A stretch of 5,666 nt of DNA, taken from NCBI GenBank assembly GCA_041601535.1, contig JBFIHZ010000282.1, positions 1 through 5,666 on the forward strand, in the 5' to 3' direction. The stretch's first letter is position 1. Each line of letters starts with the position of its first letter. The position numbers and the translations under genes are program-made. Positions 1-4,578 of this stretch are shown piece after piece. Source of the stretch: JBFIHZ01 sp041601535 (GTDB lineage: Bacteria > Pseudomonadota > Gammaproteobacteria > Xanthomonadales > SZUA-36). Under the pieces are notes generated by a model that saw only the letters and a program-made list of their open reading frames with translations, was not told the DNA's origin and ran no database searches.

Positions 1-202
1 CGCCACCGGCCTCGAATCCGAGCCGGTGGTAACCGATGCTGATTCCGCCGCCGAACTGTTTGCCGAAATGGCTGGCCGGCATGCAGCATTGGCGGATTTC
101 AAACGCGCCCTGGTGGCCATCAACGACGAGATGAAGAGCTGGGACAGCCCGGTCAGAGACGGTGACCAGGTTCTGTTCTTTCCACCGGTGGCCGGCGGAT
201 GA
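1..202 (+). CDS. moaD: MoaD, molybdopterin synthase small subunit (3' part only)
   Basis: Small ubiquitin-like sulfur carrier subunit of molybdopterin synthase. Its C-terminal glycine is thiocarboxylated in the cytoplasm and donates sulfur to cyclic pyranopterin monophosphate inside the MoaE active site. Reading in frame from base 2, 66 residues are visible before the TGA at 200-202. The end reads DGDQVLFFPPVAGG, matching the family's conserved tail with the essential terminal Gly-Gly. MoaD proteins are about 80 residues, so roughly 15 N-terminal residues, including the first beta strand, lie outside the window. The stop overlaps the moaE start in an ATGA arrangement, which implies translational coupling and equal expression of the two subunits. 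A 10-base palindrome at 182-191 lies in the Pro-Pro-Val codons and is probably incidental. Promoter and start are not visible. The identification is secure despite the truncation. Confidence 0.93.
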   Translation, partial: ATGLESEPVVTDADSAAELFAEMAGRHAALADFKRALVAINDEMKSWDSPVRDGDQVLFFPPVAGG

Positions 203-672
203 GCCAGGTACGCATTCAGTCAACCCCGATCGACCTGCCGGCCTTCCGCAAGCAGCTGCAGGACAGGAGCTGTGGCGCCCTGGTGTTGTTTGAGGGCTGG
301 ATCCGCAATCACAACGAGGGGCGCGCGGTGCAACGCCTGGCCTACGAGGTGTACGAACCGCTGGCAGTGAAGGAAGGTGATGTCATCCTGAACGATGCAC
401 TGCAACGCTTTGACATCACGCACGCGGAAGCGATTCATCGCAGCGGCGAGCTGGCCCTGTCGGATGTTGCCGTGGTGGTAGGTGTTGCCGCCGCACATCG
501 CGGAGCGGCATTCGATGCCTGCCGCTACATCATCGACGAAATCAAGCACCGCCTGCCGATCTGGAAAAAAGAGTATTACACCGATGGCAGCGCCGAATGG
601 GTCAATTGCCGGCACTGCGAGGAAGCACATGCGCACCGCCAGCAAACGGATGCGCAGGCCAGCTCAGGCTGA
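199..672 (+). CDS. moaE: MoaE, molybdopterin synthase catalytic (large) subunit
   Basis: Catalytic subunit of the MoaD2-MoaE2 molybdopterin synthase, which inserts two sulfurs into cyclic pyranopterin monophosphate to give molybdopterin. It is a cytoplasmic protein of 157 residues, close to the family's usual size of about 150. Visible family features are the GWIRNHN segment (residues 33-39, with Arg36 matching the active-site arginine), the AHRGAAF segment (99-105) and DEIKHRLPIWKKE (113-125). In the last, Lys116 and Lys123 match the two catalytic lysines of E. coli MoaE (Lys119 and Lys126). The ATG overlaps the moaD stop by four bases, so the start is supported by coupling; the upstream GGCGG is only a weak ribosome site. 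After the conserved Trp134 the tail is unusual: Cys137-Arg-His-Cys140 followed by more histidines, then a polar Gln/Ala/Ser end. The gene converges on the amidotransferase gene 66 bases downstream. Confidence 0.96.
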   Translation: MSQVRIQSTPIDLPAFRKQLQDRSCGALVLFEGWIRNHNEGRAVQRLAYEVYEPLAVKEGDVILNDALQRFDITHAEAIHRSGELALSDVAVVVGVAAAHRGAAFDACRYIIDEIKHRLPIWKKEYYTDGSAEWVNCRHCEEAHAHRQQTDAQASSG

Positions 673-683
673 GCGGACCGGCA

Positions 684-697
684 GCAGCCCGGGCTGC
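684..697 (+). terminator. Perfect palindrome after moaE, weak terminator candidate
   Basis: Twelve bases after the moaE stop is a perfect 14-base palindrome, GCAGCCCGGGCTGC, which could fold as a 5-bp GC stem with a CCGG loop. It lies in the 66-base gap between convergent genes, where terminators are expected. No T-run follows on the + strand, so intrinsic termination would be weak and the structure may be incidental in GC-rich DNA. Confidence 0.25.
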
Positions 698-712
698 GGG
701 CGTTAGCACCAC

Positions 713-731
713 AAAACCTGCCATCAGGCCT
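713..731 (-). terminator. Possible intrinsic terminator of the amidotransferase gene
   Basis: Read on the - strand, starting eight bases after the TAA stop at 739-741, AGGCCTG and CAGGTTT flank an ATGG loop. They form a 7-bp stem that includes two G-U pairs and runs into a four-T stretch (AAAA at 713-716 on the + strand). The G-U pairs exist only in the - strand transcript, so the hairpin is directional and fits termination of the leftward gene. The stem is short, so this is a moderate to weak call. Confidence 0.38.
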
Positions 732-738
732 GCCGGCT

Positions 739-1566
739 TTATGCATGCCCATACTCCGGGGCGAATGGTTGGCAGCTGACATCACCCCCGGTGATGGTCA
801 GAAAACTCGATTCCGGCACGGCCTCCCAGGATTCAGCCAGTTCATTAAGCGGCTCGGAAACGATGGCGCGGGTCTCGGACGAAAAGCGCCCGGCCTCGGG
901 CCCCAACTCTTCGATCGCTGCGCTGCTGGCGCTGTGATACAGCGAGCGGGAACGTCCTTCGGTGGAATAGCGGCAGGCATAAAGCGAATGCCCGTCGCTG
1001 ATACCCAGGGTCATTTGCACGGCATGGTCAATGCCGTGACGCTGGCTGGTCTGTTCGATGAAACCCGCCATTCGGGCCAGACCACCCGCGACATCTTCTG
1101 CCATTCCAAATGACAAGGCGAGGTAAAACATCAGCTCGGAATCCGTGGTGCCGGTGATACACGGAAAAAATTCCGGGTCAATGGCCAGCACCAGGTCCCG
1201 CTTGATCTTGTTCAGCCCCTTCAGCACGCCGTTGTGCACGAACAACCAGTTTCCATATTGAAACGGGTGGCAATTACTTCGTTGCACTTCCGTGCCGGTG
1301 GTGGCGCGAACGTGCGCCAGAAACAGTGACGACTCGATCTGCGACGCCAACGCGCGCAGGTTGCTGTCATTCCATGCCGGGCGGACATCCTTGTAGACCC
1401 CCGGAAAATCACGTGTGCCATACCAGCCCACACCAAACCCGTCACCATTGGTCACTGTTTCGGACACCCTGGCCTGCAAACTCTGGCGTATCAGGGAGTT
1501 TTCCGGCTTGAACAACAATTCTTCAAGGTAAATCGGCGAACCCTGGTAAGCGGTCCAGCGGCACAT
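739..1566 (-). CDS. Class II glutamine amidotransferase, YafJ/EgtC-like
   Basis: A 275-residue stand-alone class II (Ntn-type) glutaminase domain. The family releases ammonia from glutamine or a gamma-glutamyl bond using an N-terminal cysteine exposed after Met removal. Here the protein begins MCRW, placing the nucleophile at Cys2. Other family motifs are NGDGFGVGWY (40-49), HVRATTG (85-91), NCHPF (98-102), HNG (111-113, oxyanion asparagine) and GTTDSE (139-144). No signal peptide or membrane segment is seen, and no synthetase domain is attached, so the acceptor is unknown. Relatives include E. coli YafJ, which is uncharacterised, and EgtC, which removes the gamma-glutamyl group in ergothioneine synthesis; no other ergothioneine gene is in the window, so that role is not supported. 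The start has a clear AGGAG ribosome site (1573-1577) six bases upstream. It follows moaC in the same direction after 79 bases and converges on moaE. Family is firm, function open. Confidence 0.9.
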   Translation of the reverse strand: MCRWTAYQGSPIYLEELLFKPENSLIRQSLQARVSETVTNGDGFGVGWYGTRDFPGVYKDVRPAWNDSNLRALASQIESSLFLAHVRATTGTEVQRSNCHPFQYGNWLFVHNGVLKGLNKIKRDLVLAIDPEFFPCITGTTDSELMFYLALSFGMAEDVAGGLARMAGFIEQTSQRHGIDHAVQMTLGISDGHSLYACRYSTEGRSRSLYHSASSAAIEELGPEAGRFSSETRAIVSEPLNELAESWEAVPESSFLTITGGDVSCQPFAPEYGHA

Positions 1567-1572
1567 AAATTA

Positions 1573-1577
1573 CTCCT
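1573..1577 (-). promoter_or_regulatory. Ribosome binding site of the amidotransferase gene
   Basis: On the - strand this reads AGGAG, six bases before the ATG at 1564-1566. It fixes the start so that Cys2 is the catalytic residue, as class II amidotransferases require. Confidence 0.8.
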
Positions 1578-1645
1578 GATCCTTAAGGTTTATAAATTCC
1601 GGGCTGGGAACTTTCTTAACCCCGTGCATCCACCGTGGGGATAAC

Positions 1646-2158
1646 TCAGCCATCCAACGCGGTGATCCATTGCTGCAGTTCGTCTGACAGCCCGTCGGGG
1701 TGCAGCCAGGTGCCGCTTTTTCCCCCGGATTTGTACAGCAGGCGAACCGAGTTGATCTCCAGCGCTGCATTCACCGGTTTAACCAGGTCCCAGATGGTCA
1801 GCAGCGCCATGTTCACGCCGGTCAGGGCTTCCATTTCAACGCCGGTGCGCTCGGCGATTTCCGCCATGCAGTACACATCGATGGCGTGTTCTTGCGGTTG
1901 CGGGTACGAGCGAATCATAACCCGGTTCAGCGCAATCGGATGACACAGGGGAATCAGCGCCGGAGTTTGCTTGGCCGCCAGGATGCCGGCAATTTCCGCC
2001 ATCGCCAGCGGATCACCCTTGGGCAGGCGTCCTTCCTGCAGTAGCTGCATGGCGTGCTCACCAATGATGATGCGGCCGCCGGCAATGGCGCGGCGCCGGG
2101 TGATGGCTTTGGCGGAAACGTCCGCCATTGACCAGGTTTGTGAAGGCTTGTTGCTCAT
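1646..2158 (-). CDS. moaC: MoaC, cyclic pyranopterin monophosphate synthase
   Basis: Converts 3',8-cyclo-7,8-dihydro-GTP, the MoaA product, into cyclic pyranopterin monophosphate, the substrate of MoaDE. It is a cytoplasmic, hexameric enzyme in the known family. With the start chosen here it has 170 residues, slightly longer than E. coli MoaC because of a C-terminal extension after SGGKSG. Conserved elements are MADVSAK (11-17), KGD with Lys47, IPLCHP with His73, TGVEMEALTG (105-114, Glu108 and Glu110) and TIWDLVK with Asp124 and Lys127; these match the E. coli active-site set Lys51, His77, Glu112, Glu114, Asp128 and Lys131. An in-frame ATG at 2197 would add 13 residues (MNQLKSDSREHKP) but has no ribosome site and would sit almost on the predicted transcription start. 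The ATG at 2158 has AGAGAA upstream and gives a typical N-terminus. A promoter lies about 60 bases upstream. No moaA is visible. Confidence 0.95.
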   Translation of the reverse strand: MSNKPSQTWSMADVSAKAITRRRAIAGGRIIIGEHAMQLLQEGRLPKGDPLAMAEIAGILAAKQTPALIPLCHPIALNRVMIRSYPQPQEHAIDVYCMAEIAERTGVEMEALTGVNMALLTIWDLVKPVNAALEINSVRLLYKSGGKSGTWLHPDGLSDELQQWITALDG

Positions 2159-2225
2159 GGGCTTGTGTTCTCTGCTATCGCTTTTCAGTTGATTCATTCG
2201 GGTGTTTGCGCTGGTGCCGGCTGGT

Positions 2226-2253
2226 ATTATCCGCGCCGCAAATGGCCGGTCAG
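2226..2253 (-). promoter_or_regulatory. Candidate sigma70 promoter of moaC
   Basis: On the - strand, CTGACC (2248-2253, four of six matches to TTGACA) is followed after 16 bases by GATAAT (2226-2231, five of six matches to TATAAT). Transcription would begin near 2219, leaving a leader of about 60 bases before the preferred moaC ATG. It lies in the only sizeable gap on the - strand, between puuD and moaC, so a separate promoter makes sense there. I see no operator or riboswitch; the leader is too short for the known molybdenum-cofactor riboswitch. Confidence 0.5.
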
Positions 2254-2257
2254 TTCT

Positions 2258-2281
2258 CCGCAGGCCCAGCCAGGCCTGTTG
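2258..2281 (-). terminator. Hairpin just after puuD, possible weak terminator
   Basis: The - strand carries CAGGCC, a TGGCTG loop and GGCCTG (2261-2278), a perfect 6-bp GC stem starting about 10 bases after the puuD stop. An outer CCG/CGG pair can extend it across a small bulge. There is no T-run, so it may act instead as an mRNA-end stabiliser, or not at all. Its position upstream of the candidate moaC promoter would suit an operon boundary. Confidence 0.33.
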
Positions 2282-2287
2282 CGGGTA

Positions 2288-3568
2288 TTAATTCTCCGGG
2301 CCATTCGCCTCGGTTTGCCGGGCTTTATACCAGCGGGCCAGTTGTTCACGCTCGGTTTCGGTCATGCCGGTCAGGTTGCCCAGTGGCATGGTGCGGGTAA
2401 CCACCGCGGCATTCACGATGCGGTCTGCCTGCAAATGCAGCTGCTCCAGGCTATCCATCGCCATACCGAGCGGCGGCGCGGTAAACCCGGCCAGGCTGGG
2501 TGTGGCTGAATGGCATCCGGTGCAGCGTGCCTGCACAATGTTCAGTATGTCAGCGGAAGTGGGGACGGCGGGCGTGGCCGTCTTGATTGAGGAAACCGCA
2601 CTCGCGGGCGGCCTGGATGACGGCATCGTCATCCACATCATCAGGGCCAGCAGCACCAGCGACGCCGGCAGCACCCAGCGTGAATGCCCGGGTATATGGC
2701 GAATATTGAACCAGTGCCGTATGCCCACAGCCGCCAGCGAGAACAGCAGCAGAAACAACCAGCCCCCGACGCCACCGAAATTTCCACCGTATGTGGACGG
2801 GTAATGGCTGCTGATCATGATGAACAGCACCGGCAAGGTCAGGTAGTTGTTGTGCCGCGAGCGCAGCAGCGCGTTTTCTCCTTTGGATGCGTCCGGCTGG
2901 CGGCCATCGACCAGCGCCGCCACCAGTTCTTTTTGTGCCGGTATGATCACGAAAAACACATTGGCCACCATCACCGTGCCGATGGCGGCGCCAACGTGCA
3001 GGTAGGCGGCGCGGCCGCTGAGCAGGCTGTCCAGCAGCCAGGCCAGGGCCGTGAACCAGGCCAGTATCAGCACGGCCAGGGCACGCGGGTGGCGTTTCAG
3101 CTGCGATGAACACAGGCCGTGATACACCAGCCACGACAGCAGCAGCGCAGCCAGGCCAAGGCCGATGGCCTGCGGCACGGTGAGCGAGGCTACGGCCGGG
3201 TCAATCAAGTACAGTGACGCATTCCAGTAATACACCACGCCGAGCAGTGCAAAGCCGGTAATCCAGGTGAAATACGCTTCGTATTTGAACCAATGCAATG
3301 GTTCCGGCAGGCGGTCCGGCGCCACGCGGTATTTCTGCAGGTAATAAAAGCCGCCGCCGTGCACCGCCCACAAGTCACCGGCTATGGGATCGCCGGATTC
3401 AACTGCGCCGCCCGCACCACCAGCCTCCGGTGCAGCCGCTGGCGGACGGCGCTGCAGCTGATTTTCCAGCCAGTTGAAATAAAACGAGGCACCAATCCAG
3501 GCGATGCCGACAATAAAGTGCGCCCAGCGCAGCAGCAGGCTCAGCCATTCATGCAGCCAGCCTTCCAT
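2288..3568 (-). CDS. puuD: PuuD, membrane urate hydroxylase with C-terminal cytochrome c
   Basis: Integral inner-membrane urate hydroxylase that oxidises urate to 5-hydroxyisourate and passes electrons to a fused cytochrome c domain instead of reducing oxygen to peroxide as soluble uricase does. With the ATG at 3568 it has 426 residues, typical of the family. The N-terminal part shows about eight hydrophobic segments (roughly residues 8-30, 100-115, 134-153, 166-183, 193-212, 243-256, 269-286 and 299-316), with family-like stretches such as LWAVHGGGFYYLQKY (67-81), RSRHNNYLTLP (237-247) and SSHYPSTYGG (253-262). The C-terminal part carries one heme c site, CTGCH (Cys349, Cys352, His353), and a likely axial Met394 in TRTMPLGN. 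The loop at about 40-60 is unusually rich in Pro, Ala and Gly. The start overlaps the deaminase stop as TGATG, implying translational coupling. A longer reading from 3601 lies inside the deaminase gene and is disfavoured. Confidence 0.93.
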   Translation of the reverse strand: MEGWLHEWLSLLLRWAHFIVGIAWIGASFYFNWLENQLQRRPPAAAPEAGGAGGAVESGDPIAGDLWAVHGGGFYYLQKYRVAPDRLPEPLHWFKYEAYFTWITGFALLGVVYYWNASLYLIDPAVASLTVPQAIGLGLAALLLSWLVYHGLCSSQLKRHPRALAVLILAWFTALAWLLDSLLSGRAAYLHVGAAIGTVMVANVFFVIIPAQKELVAALVDGRQPDASKGENALLRSRHNNYLTLPVLFIMISSHYPSTYGGNFGGVGGWLFLLLFSLAAVGIRHWFNIRHIPGHSRWVLPASLVLLALMMWMTMPSSRPPASAVSSIKTATPAVPTSADILNIVQARCTGCHSATPSLAGFTAPPLGMAMDSLEQLHLQADRIVNAAVVTRTMPLGNLTGMTETEREQLARWYKARQTEANGPEN

Positions 3569-4578
3569 CAGGCAGCCAGTGCCTGTTCCAGCTGTGCGCA
3601 CCAGCGGGCCTTGTCATTGGCAGGCAAAAAAGACGCATTGAAGCTGTTGCGTATCAGCGTGATGATTTCATCACGTTGCAAGTCTACTGCATCCACCAGC
3701 GCATTAAAGTTATCGTTGATATAGCCGCCGAAATAGGCCGGGTCATCCGAATTTATCGTGGCTATCAGACCCTGGCCGAGCATGTCGCGGATGGGGTGGT
3801 CGCGCATGTCCTTAACCACCGCCAGGCGTAAATTTGACTGTGGGCAGACAGTCAGCGGCATCTGCGACTCGCGCAGCCGCACTACCAGCGCCGGGTCTTC
3901 CAGCGAACGATTGCCGTGGTCAATGCGATCTACCTGCAGCCCGTCCAGGGCCTGGTGCACATACTCCGGCGGCCCTTCTTCTCCGGCATGCGCGACCCGC
4001 TTCAGGCCCAGTTCTGCGGCGCGTTCGAACACCCGGTAGAATTTGCTGGGCGGGTGCCCCACCTCGGATGAATCGAGCCCCACGCCGGCGATGCGATCGA
4101 GAAACGGCTGCGCTTCTGCCAGCGTGGCGAACGCGCTTTCCTCATCCAGGTGCCGCAGGAAACACATGATGATGGCGCTGCTGATGCCCAGCTCTTTCTC
4201 AGCGCGCCGCAATGCCGATGAGATTCCTTCAAACGCGGTGGCAAACGCCACGCCGCGGCCGGTATGGCCCTGCGGGTCGAAGAAAATCTCGGTGTGCACC
4301 ACGTTATCGGCCTGGCAACGCAGCAAATAGGCCCAGGTCAGATCATGGAAATCCTGCTCGGTCAGCAACACCGACATGCCCTGGTAATAGAGATCGAGAA
4401 AATCCTGCAGGCAATCAAAGCGGTAAGCCGCGCGAATGGCCTCCACGTCGGCATAGGGCAGATCGACACCGTTGCGGCGGGCCAGCTCAAACATCAGTTC
4501 CGGCTCCAGGCTGCCTTCGATGTGGCAATGCAGTTCGGCTTTGGGCAAGCGGGCGATCAGGTCTTTGCGTGGGTCCAT
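3568..4578 (-). CDS. Adenine deaminase (adenosine deaminase superfamily)
   Basis: A 336-residue cytoplasmic zinc-dependent purine deaminase. The TIM-barrel metal and catalytic residues are all present: His17 and His19 in ELHCHIEGSL, His197 and Glu200 in AHAGEE, His221 in DHGNR, and Asp278-Asp279 in NSDDP. The segment DSSEVGHPPSKF (169-180) is the pattern I associate with the adenine deaminase branch (yeast Aah1 and the Pseudomonas enzymes long labelled adenosine deaminase), where true adenosine deaminases have a different sequence. The likely reaction is therefore adenine to hypoxanthine plus ammonia, though adenosine deamination is not excluded. This suits its place between xdhC and puuD, since hypoxanthine is the xanthine dehydrogenase substrate. 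The ATG has GGAG (4584-4587) five bases upstream, inside the end of xdhC, which it overlaps by 22 bases. Its stop overlaps the puuD start. Family certain, adenine preference likely. Confidence 0.9.
   Translation of the reverse strand: MDPRKDLIARLPKAELHCHIEGSLEPELMFELARRNGVDLPYADVEAIRAAYRFDCLQDFLDLYYQGMSVLLTEQDFHDLTWAYLLRCQADNVVHTEIFFDPQGHTGRGVAFATAFEGISSALRRAEKELGISSAIIMCFLRHLDEESAFATLAEAQPFLDRIAGVGLDSSEVGHPPSKFYRVFERAAELGLKRVAHAGEEGPPEYVHQALDGLQVDRIDHGNRSLEDPALVVRLRESQMPLTVCPQSNLRLAVVKDMRDHPIRDMLGQGLIATINSDDPAYFGGYINDNFNALVDAVDLQRDEIITLIRNSFNASFLPANDKARWCAQLEQALAA

Noticed and set aside
220..645. Long open frame on the - strand opposite moaE (141 codons)
   Set aside because: It lies wholly within moaE, whose protein is plainly conserved, and its translation resembles no family I know; it is a by-product of GC-rich coding DNA.
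1621..1642. CCCC...GGGG inverted segment after moaC as a terminator
   Set aside because: Only four base pairs form in the - strand transcript before a mismatch, and the rest of the stem depends on wobble pairs available only on the + strand.
1567..1645. Separate promoter for the amidotransferase (TATAAA at 1589-1594 on the - strand) and the CCTTAAGG palindrome at 1581-1588
   Set aside because: No good -35 box sits at normal spacing (best is TTAAGA 19 bases away), so co-transcription with moaC is as likely; the 8-base palindrome is too short to call an operator.
2159..2197. Upstream ATG at 2197 as the moaC start
   Set aside because: No ribosome site precedes it, it lies only about 20 bases from the predicted transcription start, and the extra 13 residues do not match MoaC proteins.
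2550..3134. 194-codon open frame on the - strand within puuD
   Set aside because: It is out of frame with puuD, whose membrane segments and heme motif are clear; the Pro/Arg/Gly-rich translation looks like a frame shadow.
3569..3601. Upstream ATG at 3601 as the puuD start
   Set aside because: It would place 11 extra residues inside the deaminase coding region, before a hydrophobic N-terminus that begins naturally at 3568 in a TGATG overlap.
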